From NCBI GenBank assembly GCA_029582155.1, contig CM055898.1, positions 36,455,455 through 36,519,454 on the forward strand: a stretch of DNA of 64,000 nt. The letters run 5' to 3'. Positions 19,601 through 49,389 of this stretch are shown here, piece after piece; positions within the stretch are counted from its first letter, which is position 1; every line of letters begins with the position of its first letter. The notes below the pieces were generated by a model. That model was not told the origin of the DNA and searched no databases. It worked only from the letters and a program-made list of their open reading frames with translations. The position numbers were made by a program, and so were the translations under genes. This stretch comes from Panopea generosa (taxonomy: Eukaryota; Mollusca; Bivalvia; Adapedonta; Hiatellidae).

Positions 19601-22600
19601 AATTTCTTTGTTTATAATTTCAATATTGTAGATGAAGAAATGTATTTTTATGATAAATAAATGTGATTTCGGTAAAAGGGTTAAAAAATTTTAATTGATG
19701 AAACTACTGTATCTACTGTTGGTGATGCTACAAGATCAGGTGGATGCAAGCAGCGACCGTCAGCAGAAGTTTATATTGGCACTTCTTTGACCAGAATGTT
19801 CCAATATAAGAACATCTGGCTTCGAAAAGGCCTATAAACTTAAAAAGTTATTTATATCAGCTAATACAGTTTCACAATCAGCAAAAGCATATGAGTACCT
19901 GAATTTTTGTTAATAATTTTAATATTGTAGATGTTCCAAGAAATGTATTTTTATGATAAATTAATGTGATTTCTGCAAAAGGCTCAACATTGGTTAAATA
20001 ATGAAATTGTTGTATCGACTGTTGGTGATGCTACAAGATCAGGTGGATGCAAGCAGCGACCGTCAGTAGAAGTTTATATTGGCACTTCTTTGACCAGAAT
20101 GTTCCAAAATAAGAACATCTGGCTTCGAAAAGGCCTATAAACTTCAAAAAATTATTTGTTTCAGTAAATATATACCGTTTCAAAATTAACAAAAGCATAT
20201 ATTTTGTACCTGTTTTTTTTTTCGTTTATAATTTTAATATTGTTATTGTTTCAAGACAGCTATTTATGATAAATTAATGCGACTGATGTAAAAGGTATGA
20301 TATTGTTTAGATGATGAAACTACACGGTTCTTGTTCGCACTTTCTGGAATGGGATTGGGACCCTTGACTGAAATTAAGTGTTTTTTCAAAACAAATTGGG
20401 AAAATACCATGTTCCAGGATTCTTTTACACACAATATATGTGTAAGGCCAGATTTTTATTTTTACCTGTCTAGGGTTATCCAAGTGACCAAATTTCCATA
20501 CAAATTTTCCTTAAAAAGGGGGAAGGAATGATCTTTTTTAATGGAAAAAAAAAGGTTTGGGCGGCATGAAAATTAGGGGGTGGGTTGGGGTATGATAATC
20601 TGGCAATTTATTACAGGCTAAAGTCTTTTTTCATCTTTGAAAAATGTTAATAATGTTTTCATTACTGATTTTCTATCATAATAAGTTGTTACTTTGGATT
20701 GGGAATACAACATACTATTTGCCATAGGTAATGTGGCACCCCCAACAACCAAGTGACCTGAACTATTGTACCGACTGTTGGTGATGCTACAAGATCAGGA
20801 GGATACAAGCAGCGACCGTCAGCAGAAGTTTATATTGGCACTTCTTTGACCAGAATGTTCCAATATAAGAACGTCTGGCTTCGAAAAGGCCTGTAAACCA
20901 AATAAGTTACTTGGTTCAAAATTAACAAAAGCTCTATATATCTTAATTTATTTGTAATTCTGACAAGGTCATAATAACTAATTCCCATATTTTCATCCCC
21001 GTTTGCTCCTTCTATTTTTTACCCGCCCCAGGCATATTTTAAGGTGGATTTGGGGAGCAATTTTCTTCCAAAATAGTGCTGAATTTAAAACCTTTTAATC
21101 TTTAAATGATTAATATTCATTTCATGCCCAATACCGCACGTCCATTTTCATATCTGAAATAATTTTATTTGAATGAAACTGGGCGCCATTTTCAACACAT
21201 TTCAATTATATATATTGCATATCCTGGTGGGGGAAGACCTCAGAGTGATTTAGACAGTAGAACCACCGTCCTTCCGCAAGTAACTGGAAACTTGCTCACA
21301 AACTTTTTAGAGCAAGCGCGACTTGAATTATTTAAGCAACTATTGTATCTACTGTTGGTGATGCTACAAGATCAGGTGGATACAAGCAGCGACCGTCAGC
21401 AGAAATTTATATCGGCACTTCTTTGACCAGAATGTACCATATTCTGGCACAACTGGCTTCGAAAAGGCCAAGAAATGAACACCATGAACACCTAATCACT
21501 ATGATAAAACATTGAATATTGTTAGTCAATTATAACAATTCAAAATTATACGACTCATCCCAAATCCACCCCCCATCCGCACCCCACCTCACCAGCACTG
21601 TGAAAAAATAATCTCCAAGAAGCAAGACCAAATTCTATAAAGTTAACCTGTCAAACACCAACTAATAATGTCAATAATATGAATGCGTACGTAATTATCA
21701 GTACTACTGTCAAAACCTTCACCTTGTAAATGTTTCTCTGACCCTCAGCAGAGGCAACAGAATATTTGAAAACTCAGTACCTCCAATCATAAATTAAGCA
21801 TTTTCTTTTAATCATAAGGTACCATTTTAATAATTTAGTCAATGAGGCTGTTCTTAAATATTGTTTGCTATGCTCCTACATAACAGCCAAAGTGTTTATT
21901 TTTTATGATCTGTCCATTTTTGTGTAAAATGATAATATAAAATCAAAATCTGTCAAAAAAAAACCAAAAACCCAGCTACTTACCAACCCACATGAAAAAT
22001 ATTGAGTCAGAGCACAGCAAACAAACATTTGTTAAGGATAGTCCAATGAAAGTTTAATTAAATTTCATTAATTACCTTGGCTTCCTCTGGCTTAATTCTG
22101 TGTACTGTGAATCGGCCTTTCACATCATACAACAGACGGAAGTTCTCTCCGGTCTTCTCAATGGAGATCACATCTGCAAACATCATAGTCAACATATAAA
22201 ACATTTTTAACTTAACAAACAAGTGTTTTTTCTACCTTTTTTGGGGGGATTCCACAGGAATCTCTTTTTCATAAAAATTGTGACCCTATTCAAAATTAAA
22301 GATTAAATGGAGTATATTCAATTTGTTAACCATTTTGTACATTAACATGTTCTCTTTCTCATTCTACATCCTAGTTTTATGTCCATTCAATACTACTATA
22401 TGTTGATTTTCAGGAAACTTAAACGATACTTAACAGAAATGATACTAAGCAGAGATCATAATCAACCGACTTCCAGAAGCTTGGATTTCCTACTGAGATC
22501 TCAGAATCCGACACTACAAAGATTCTAACAATGTATATTAGACACCACCAGCAGACTTTTATATTGGTGCTTCTTTGACATACGTGCCTTGAGCAACCCA

Positions 22601-25600
22601 CCTTGCACCAAATACAAAGATAAGCCAATGTTGCAGTTTACAATAGATTGGTCAAGAATATTAGAAATAATATATATCACGACAATGTATCCACCATTGG
22701 TACTTCTGAAACCATTCAGTGATCGTCGATGGAAAATTATATGGGCACAGTTTTGATCAGTTTATTATCATTCCATCAAACTTACTTTTATTATGTGCCC
22801 TATTTAAATGTATTTTTTTTCAATGATTTTCTAACGTACCCATGAAACCAGTTGGGTATCTGACATCAGTCCTGACTTTGTTGTCAACTTTGATCAGTCT
22901 CTGTTTTAGAATCTTCTGCACTTCATCACCTGTCAGAGCGTACTTCAGTTTGTTTCTAAGGAAAAGAATCAGTGGTAGACACTCCCTAGACTTGTGAGGA
23001 CCAGTGCCAGGCTTGGGGGCCTACAAATACAATAGAACTGTCTATATCAAATATGAATTCCTATAATAAAATAAAAAAATCTCCCAATGAAACAGCATGC
23101 AAAAGATAATTATTTAGCAAATTTCTTATTTCTTTTATACATTAGATTACATGGTCTAGTGGTACAGCGTCTACCTCGCATGCAGAAAGTATAGGGTTTG
23201 ATCCCTGGCCGGGTCATACCAAAGACTTGAAAAATGGTACTAGAAGCTTCCTTGCTTGGCGCTCAATATTTAGAGGATAATTCTAGGTCTGGTTGAACCG
23301 GGTGTCAATATAATGTAACTGGGTGGGGTATCATACCAGGTGTCTGCGGCATTATACCCCAGTAGGGCACAGATCAGAATACTTTCTCAAGCAGACACCG
23401 TCACAACGACTAAAAAATTGGTGAATCGTCGATAAACATCATACATCATTTTATAAATTATTGACGGGATGCAATTTAGTTATTTATTTTTCAGATATTA
23501 AAACGGAAGTGTTGTACGAGTGTCACAGTGTACAGAGCCAATACTCTACTGACTAAGCTAACTGGACCAGCTTACATACATTTCTCTCCTAGTAGGTTAC
23601 ATTCACACTTTGACATGAGCATGGAGTTTAAAAATTAAGTTAAAGAATGTTAATTTCAAAATCAAAATGTTTAAAAAGTGATGTCATTAAGCAAATGACT
23701 GTTTCCAATGTCAAAATAAATCATTCTTAAATGAAAACCATTTCAGTTTGAAGTATCACTAAGGTGTGTACTGTAATGGGTAGAACAAGCTGTATTGCTT
23801 TTATCTCTGAAGTAGAGGGTCAATATCACGATTAATACTCACAAAAACTCCCCCAAGCTTGTCCAACATCCATGCTTTAGGCGCGACAACACGCTTTAAA
23901 TGCTTCCTGCGGCCCCTATAACCCTGAAATATAAAACATTCACTCACGTCAAAGTATTCAAATACAACGTTACATATATATATATGTATTGCTAAAAACT
24001 AAAAATCTTTCTCCTATCAACATTCACAAATTTTGTTTTAGTTGCCAGCTATGTTAATGGAATTAGTGGTTTCACAAACCTACTGGTAAGGTTGTTTCCC
24101 TTATTTTGTATATATTAGGCGGTTGAGAAGCTGTTTCTTCTAGAACATTATTTTGTTTGAATATATATATGGAAATATTAAAATGACTGATTATGATGGT
24201 ATTGATATCAATTGTGTTAAATTGAATAAAATTGTTGTATTGATAATATAAATGAATAAAATTTAATATTTTTTCCAACTAGTTTCTGTTCAATGATGAC
24301 TAGACTGTACGACTCAACTAAATGAGTATTTCTGTGCAAATGTTACATTTTAATATATTTGTTATGTTAATAATCTTATAGTATTTTAACTAAAACACAA
24401 TATAATTATAGCCCTTGTTCATTAAACAGTTTGCACAATTGTCATTCCTTTTATTGTATATTGGATTATCACAACTGCTTTAGTGATGCTATGTAACAAT
24501 ACAATTAAGGTTGACAAAACCACCATCAACTATCAATCTTTAACACAGAATGAGGGTAGACAAACCAGTTCATAGACAAAATCACTAAGAGCCTGTAAGC
24601 GACATTTGGCAGTGACTTAATGACAGAAAGACAGGTTCTTCCGTCTGACCTCCTTGAGCCAAATGATCAAATTATCGTTGGGCATTTTGAATGATGTTTT
24701 TAGATAAAATTGATACAGGCATATCTCACATACACTTTTTAAAATGTTTCTGTATTTTAGTACAGCATATAGATTTCAGGAACTGATTCTCAAGATTAAT
24801 CGTAAATGTTGAAATCAACATTCCATTTCTTGTTTTACAAAATTGCCAACAACGACGCTACAATTCAATCTCTTTTCTATTAGCAGTATGGCATGCTTTT
24901 AAAAATTATAGCTTATGTGATGGAAGTATGATATAAACATCGGAAATTAAATCACTGAATCGAGAATGAAAAACAAAGCAATATCTGGGTGAAATTATGT
25001 CAGTTTGGTATCAAAATTTTAATTAAATCACATTCTTTTATATATGTTTTCTTTTCAAACTTAATAAATAACAGTTCACACACTTCCCATGAAGCACAAC
25101 ACAATGTATGCATGCACGTTCCCACTTATGATGATAACATCTTGTATTAAATCATAATGTTCAGTTTACGAGAACAGCAATGCAACATTACCAGTAATCT
25201 GCAATCAGTTCGATACAAAGTAGAAATAATTTGTCAGATCAACACCAGCAATAACACATGTTGTGCGCATGTGTAATATTATACCATATCGCGTGCATGT
25301 ATTTCTACTTCGGTTTCAGAATGTTCAGTTCAGAATCCCAGAACCTAAACATGTTTGAAAGAAATTTGTATAATCAGTAGACACTCCACCAATATAGTTC
25401 AAACAGCTCAGTTTGATAATTAACTGTGTATTAAGACACCCGAGATATGTTTAATATCGAAGTGTAATCTTTGTACTTAATGAAATAGCATAACAATTCG
25501 AAAAAATCGCTATCTCGACTATATAAGTTTGTGTTCACTATGTCCGTCAGCTATCGCCTCCAACATTAAATATCATTCGATTAATCAGTTACAAAGCATA

Positions 25601-25716
25601 CAATGTAAGTGTAAAATTGTTTGAGTGTTTTAATGAAACAAATAAAAGTGTTCTTAAGTTGAAAATGAACATGGATTAATAAGATTTGTAAGGGTATATA
25701 TATTTCACTCTACCAT
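16691..25716 (-). CDS. RPS4: 40S ribosomal protein S4 (eS4), complete, seven exons
   Basis: Structural protein of the small ribosomal subunit, cytosolic. CDS exons (minus): 25716-25714, 23923-23843, 23020-22840, 22173-22076, 18987-18816, 18015-17886, 16814-16691; all junctions are AG/GT. The product is 262 residues (human RPS4X 263). Visible family blocks: [19 protein letters not shown] (N-terminal domain), [20 protein letters not shown] (S4 RNA-binding domain), [33 protein letters not shown], the KOW-region [37 protein letters not shown] and [17 protein letters not shown]. Exon 1 encodes only Met, as in the vertebrate gene. The usual MARGPKK start is replaced by MGYRGRRK. Introns 3 and 4 carry H/ACA snoRNA candidates. 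MTF-1 is divergent on the other side of the promoter. Identity is certain; the exact N-terminus depends on the exon 2 acceptor at TTTCAG. Confidence 0.97.
16902..17133 (+). repeat. SINE-A, 5'-truncated copy
   Basis: It begins AAAATGGTACTAGAAGCTTC and shares the core GTGTCTGCGGCATGATACTC and the tail GCTAAACACCATACAACAAA with the full copy at 23150. The tRNA-like head is missing. It lies in RPS4 intron 6, just upstream (minus strand) of exon 7. Confidence 0.7.
17134..17885. other. RPS4 intron 6 remainder
   Basis: It contains T-rich runs near 17130-17220 and a 27-bp direct duplication at about 17228-17280 (GATTATTTATTCAAATAA twice). No snoRNA-like hairpins comparable to those in introns 3 and 4 are seen. 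Confidence 0.4.
18016..18815. other. RPS4 intron 5
   Basis: AT-rich. A short SINE-C tail remnant (GGTGCTGAAAATGGCCTTAA) lies at about 18510-18535. Nothing else recognised. Confidence 0.4.
19123..19251 (-). ncRNA. H/ACA snoRNA candidate, copy 1
   Basis: Intronic, same strand as RPS4. About 129 nt with the two-hairpin plan of H/ACA RNAs. The 5' hairpin has an upper stem CCAGATGTTC paired with GAACATTCTGG and lower stem GGC-CTTTT paired with AGAAG-GCC. Then come the H box ATATAA, a 3' hairpin, and a terminal ACA three bases from the proposed 3' end (ACAATA). It differs from copies 2-3 at a few positions only. Confidence 0.6.
19414..19542 (-). ncRNA. H/ACA snoRNA candidate, copy 2
   Basis: Same structure as copy 1; the 3' end reads GATACAGTA. 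The 3' hairpin pairs TCTGCTG with CAGTAGA (one G-U) and GCTGC with GTAGC. About 16 nt separate the upper stem from ACA and about 14 nt separate the 5' upper stem from the H box, both as expected for guide pockets. It forms a recent 291-bp tandem duplication with copy 3, flanks included. Confidence 0.65.
19705..19833 (-). ncRNA. H/ACA snoRNA candidate, copy 3
   Basis: It is identical or nearly identical to copy 2 over the RNA and over about 160 bp of flank, so it is a recent tandem copy. H box ATATAA and 3' ACAGTA are intact. Confidence 0.65.
20008..20135 (-). ncRNA. H/ACA snoRNA candidate, copy 4
   Basis: The RNA body is conserved while the flanks are clearly diverged from copies 2-3. The terminal box reads GATACAACA, so ACA is kept. 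The loop of the 5' hairpin has one change (TTATTTTGG for TTATATTGG). Confidence 0.6.
20764..20892 (-). ncRNA. H/ACA snoRNA candidate, copy 5
   Basis: It stands alone about 630 bp from copy 4. The flanks are unrelated but the RNA body is almost unchanged, which argues for selection on the RNA. The lower 3' stem keeps pairing (GGTACAATA end). Upper stem CCAGACGTTC still pairs with GAACATTCTGG. Confidence 0.6.
21178..21315 (-). repeat. SINE-C fragment
   Basis: The plus strand shows CGCCATTTTCAACACATTTC, the complement of the SINE-C tail GAAATGTGTTGAAAATGGCG, followed by the GAAGACCTCAGA / GAACCACCGTCCTTCCGC body. It lies between snoRNA copies 5 and 6. Confidence 0.65.
21341..21469 (-). ncRNA. 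H/ACA snoRNA candidate, copy 6
   Basis: The 3' hairpin, H box region (ATATAA) and 3' ACAATA are kept. The upper 5' stem is rearranged (GCCAGTTGTGCCAGAATATGG), so the 5' pocket may have changed or been lost. It is the copy nearest exon 4. Confidence 0.5.
21846..22044. mobile_element. MITE family 1, copy A (199 bp)
   Basis: Ends are inverted: GGCTGTTCTTAAATATTG on the left and, read inward from the right, GGACTATCCTTAACAAATG. It is flanked by the direct repeat AATGA (21841-21845 and 22045-22049). The right end lies about 31 bp from RPS4 exon 4. Related copies are at 27239 and 33103. No coding capacity; superfamily uncertain. Confidence 0.7.
22500..22625 (-). ncRNA. Diverged H/ACA snoRNA-like relative, copy 7
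   Basis: In RPS4 intron 3. The minus strand keeps CAAAGAAGCACCAATATAAA, matching the H-box neighbourhood of copies 1-6 (CAAAGAAGTGCCAATATAAA), with a compensating lower stem GGTGC/GCACC. It then has GTCTGCTGGTGG in place of TTCTGCTGACGG. The 3' half is poorly conserved and its ACA is uncertain. It may be an old copy or one with a different target. Confidence 0.4.
22683..22800 (-). ncRNA. Diverged H/ACA snoRNA-like relative, copy 8
   Basis: In RPS4 intron 3, about 60 bp from copy 7. It has an H box ATATAA and a clear 3' hairpin: CCATC pairs with GGTGG, with an upper stem CTGAA-TGGT-TTCAG. The end reads GGATACATTG with ACA three bases from the proposed 3' end (22683). The 5' hairpin is weaker. 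It ends about 40 bp from exon 3. Confidence 0.45.
23150..23450 (+). repeat. SINE-A, full-length tRNA-derived SINE
   Basis: Head with box A TGGTCTAGTGG (23152-23162) and box B GGGTTTGATCC (23194-23204). Then a core with AAAATGGTACTAGAAGCTTC and GGTGTCTGCGGCATTATACC, and a tail like GATAAACATCATACATC. It lies in RPS4 intron 2 in the opposite orientation to the gene. Confidence 0.75.
23500..23580 (-). repeat. tRNA-like SINE head fragment (SINE-D type)
   Basis: The minus strand reads CCAGTTAGCTTAGTCAGTAG, close to the head at 55020 (CCCAATTAGCTCAGTCAGTA). Only the box A part is clear. Confidence 0.4.
23924..25713. other. RPS4 intron 1, no repeat or RNA recognised
   Basis: A first intron of 1.8 kb directly after the ATG. 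AT-rich, with short TATATATATATG and ATATATATATGG runs near 23975 and 24160. I found no box C/D or H/ACA structure that I could defend. Confidence 0.4.
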
Positions 25717-25739
25717 GTTGGCAATCGGTTCGGAAAAGG
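25717..25739 (-). promoter_or_regulatory. RPS4 TOP motif and 5' UTR
   Basis: Upstream of the ATG the minus strand reads CCTTTTCCGAACCGATTGCC. The pyrimidine run CCTTTTCC beginning at about 25739 is a typical terminal oligopyrimidine (TOP) start. It implies a 5' UTR of about 23 nt and mTOR/LARP1-type translational control, as known for ribosomal protein mRNAs. Confidence 0.65.
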
Positions 25740-25965
25740 ACTTCCCACAATTCACCAAAACAGGAAGTTTAGAAAGACTGGTTCTCAAGGTTCTATGATT
25801 CCTCTTGCGAAAACGGGAAACAGAACCTTTATGTTACGTTTATGTCACTTGTTTTCATTGGTCTAAAATGAGGAATAACCTAATTTTCAACCAATAGGAT
25901 TGATTGACACTTGCATAAAATTGTTATGTGTTTCCGCGACCAACTTAAGCGAACTGTCAAGAAAG
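25740..25965. promoter_or_regulatory. Probable bidirectional promoter, RPS4/MTF-1
   Basis: Only about 225 bp separate the RPS4 TOP start from the MTF-1 ATG. It contains CCAAT at 25890-25894 (plus) and an inverted CCAAT (ATTGG) at about 25857-25861, with no TATA box placed for either gene. No metal-response element core (TGCRCNC) was seen. Confidence 0.6.
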
Positions 25966-46996
<21,031 letters not shown>

Positions 46997-48020
46997 TTTT
47001 GTATTATCAATGATATTAGAAATGGATATTTAACAAAGCCCTTGTAGTACTTCTACTTACTTTTTTCTTGTCTAGTAATTGTTTTCCGGAGTAAATTTCC
47101 TCTCTTTTATAAGAACCAAACAAAAAAAAAACATCTGCATAATAATCACCTACCCAATCTTCGTGGTGTCATGAACATATGTAATTCTGTCATTTTACCT
47201 TAACTCAAATAGTGTGCTTAATTTTAGTAGGAAATTGAGCACACACTGAGTTAAACTGAAATAACAGACTTCAGTATTTTGGTGGAAACCGTGACCTGGG
47301 TCAAGCAACAGGAAACAAGTACATTGTATGGCCAAAGCTAACTAAAACATGATGATGACAGATATAAAGGTTGGAATTATTCTCCGATGCTGTTGTTGTG
47401 ATGTTGCATTTATGAAATATAATCTTATAGTCGCTACTTATTGACTCGGAACTTTTAAATGTGTTTAAAAATGTGCTTGAAATGACAATTCTGTGATATT
47501 ACCAGCGATGTTGGTACAGATAAATGTGCAAATGGGATGTGAAATATCATTGACCTTTTATGACATAATGTTGAGAAACAATTGACCTTTTATGACATAA
47601 TGTTGAGAAACAAATGTTTCTGTGTGAAGCAAAATTTGAATTGTTAATATTGCATGTACATGCTTTATTAAAAGTTATTTTGATTGCGTTCAAGTCTCAG
47701 CATCTTTTCAGATTGTAATGTAAATGGAACCTATACTTTCAGAAATTTATTATGTTATATAAAATTAACAATTATTAAACACTTTTAAGGTAGTATATCA
47801 AGAAAATATTTTTTATATTTTTTGATAAAATGTTTTTATTCACATCAATCATTTACAAAGTTTTGTGTGTGTGATTTACAGAACTGACATATTTTAGATG
47901 AAACACACACATATATAGGAGAGAATCTTGATTAATGGCTAAAAAATCAAATTATACAAAGCATGTCACTATCATTATTATACAACATGGCCACCAAACT
48001 AGGACTCTTTTCTAACAAAT
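46997..48020 (+). other. MTF-1 3' UTR and downstream flank
   Basis: A candidate poly(A) hexamer ATTAAA lies at 47667-47672, about 670 bp after the stop; a closer AATAAA was not found. A direct duplication of TTGACCTTTTATGACATAAT occurs at about 47550-47620. Transcript end is uncertain. Confidence 0.35.
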
Positions 48021-48021
48021 A

Positions 48022-48075
48022 TAACCCTGAAATGTGTTGAAAATGGCGTTAAACCCCATTCAAAAAAAAAAAAAA
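48022..48075 (+). repeat. SINE-C tail fragment
   Basis: GAAATGTGTTGAAAATGGCG followed by TTAAACCCC and an A-rich run, the exact SINE-C 3' end. Confidence 0.65.
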
Positions 48076-48624
48076 TAACAAATATAACACTATGTAACTG
48101 ATATGACAGATTGACTTAAAAAAGAAGTGACACGACTCATTTGATACATCACAATATACATGTATGTAGCACTTTTTAGTGGGAAATCTATTTTACATGT
48201 AGTCTAACCTGGACGCATAGACCAAGTTAGGAAATCCCTTTTCAGTATATTACTTTGGCATGATTAAATAGATTTCTTATGGTAATATCGGCTCAGCAAG
48301 TATATATAGCAGTTATTTTAGGCATGATATATTGGAAATAAATGTTTTTTGCAAATTTTAAAAGTTTTGCAAAAATCCATATATTCCTCATTTGAAATGT
48401 TTTACCTAAATAAATGAAGAACTGATATTGAGTGGAGGAAGAGCTTGATATTCGACAGGTTGTAACAACTGAGATGTGAGATGTGTCAATCATTAAGATA
48501 TAACACTTTAAATTGTATTATGCAGACACAAGAATGAATGTATTTTATTGGAAACCAGCTGTAATATTGGCAAAAATGCTGTTTGTATTGTATAATTAAA
48601 ACCATTATCCTGTTGTATAATATA

Positions 48625-48695
48625 CACTGTGGTCCTGTTATAACGCGGTCAGATATAACGCGAATTCCGTTATAACATGGTTTTTGCTTGGCTTC
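48625..48695 (+). mobile_element. pogo/Tigger-like terminal repeat remnant
   Basis: ACACTGTGGTCCTGTTATAA, then CGCGGTCAGATATAACGCG and CCGTTATAACATGG. Repeated TATAACGCG-type motifs after a CACTGTGGTCC end are the pattern of Tigger/pogo inverted terminal repeats. No partner end or transposase lies nearby. Confidence 0.5.
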
Positions 48696-48699
48696 CATT

Positions 48700-49389
48700 T
48701 AATGATCGGGGTGGGGGATGTCGGGATATAAATCTGTGTGAATGATCAAATAACAAAAATGACAACCAAACAATATATTGTCGCCAAATTTGATTAACAC
48801 TCATTTTCTTCTCACCAATAAGCCATGATTAGACAAACTATTATAACATTTACCTCATGTTGGTTTAAAAGATAGTTTCAGTAATTGATTCATGCCAGCA
48901 TTGAGTATAAACTGTTTGTAATAATCAGAGTGATTCAATAAATGCTGAACATGTCAAACCTGGAAACCGTTTGCAAACTTTGTTATTTTCGATTGATCAT
49001 GTGATCAAGCAACCAAGTGTGAGTTTTTATACAGACACCGTTTTTTACATCCAAGTGTGTAACCTGAAAGTAAAAAATAGTATCTATATAAAAACTCATC
49101 AAAACACAAAAACGTTTTTCTATCTGCGTTACAATGGGACCAAAGTGTATAATAAACTGTGCTTTGTACATTCGTCATGTATTTTTATGAGGCATACAAT
49201 TATTGATTTTTGAAATAACTATTAAAATATTAAGTGCAATATTAATGTTAAAACTCCATGTTTATGTTTTTAACTATATTGAAAAACAGAAAAAAGATTG
49301 AAATCAAATACTCCACCAAATTAAAACTATTTGAAATGATATGCAATATGAATATGAGAAACTTCACTGTATTGTGTAATATTATATGT
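48700..49389. other. Intergenic, nothing recognised
   Basis: AT-rich. At 48970-49170 the motifs CCAAGTGTGTAACCTGAAAG and its inverted counterpart are weakly palindromic. No gene supported. Confidence 0.35.

Noticed and set aside
19123-21469. Box C/D reading of the repeated RNA on the plus strand (TGATGA and CTGA-like strings)
   Set aside because: No terminal stem or correctly placed D box; the minus-strand H/ACA reading fits better and agrees with host-gene orientation.
22419-22628. 69-codon open frame on the minus strand
   Set aside because: It lies in an RPS4 intron and overlaps a snoRNA-like sequence; no protein features.
23150-23225. Functional tRNA gene
   Set aside because: Boxes A and B are present, but no stable cloverleaf was found and the sequence continues into a SINE core shared with 16902.
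24690-25160. Box C/D snoRNA in RPS4 intron 1
   Set aside because: TGATGA-like strings occur only on the opposite strand and without paired D box or terminal stem.
25900-25965. N-terminal extension of MTF-1
   Set aside because: The extended frame would start at a TTG, and the sequence overlaps the CCAAT-bearing promoter; the ATG at 25966 is preferred.
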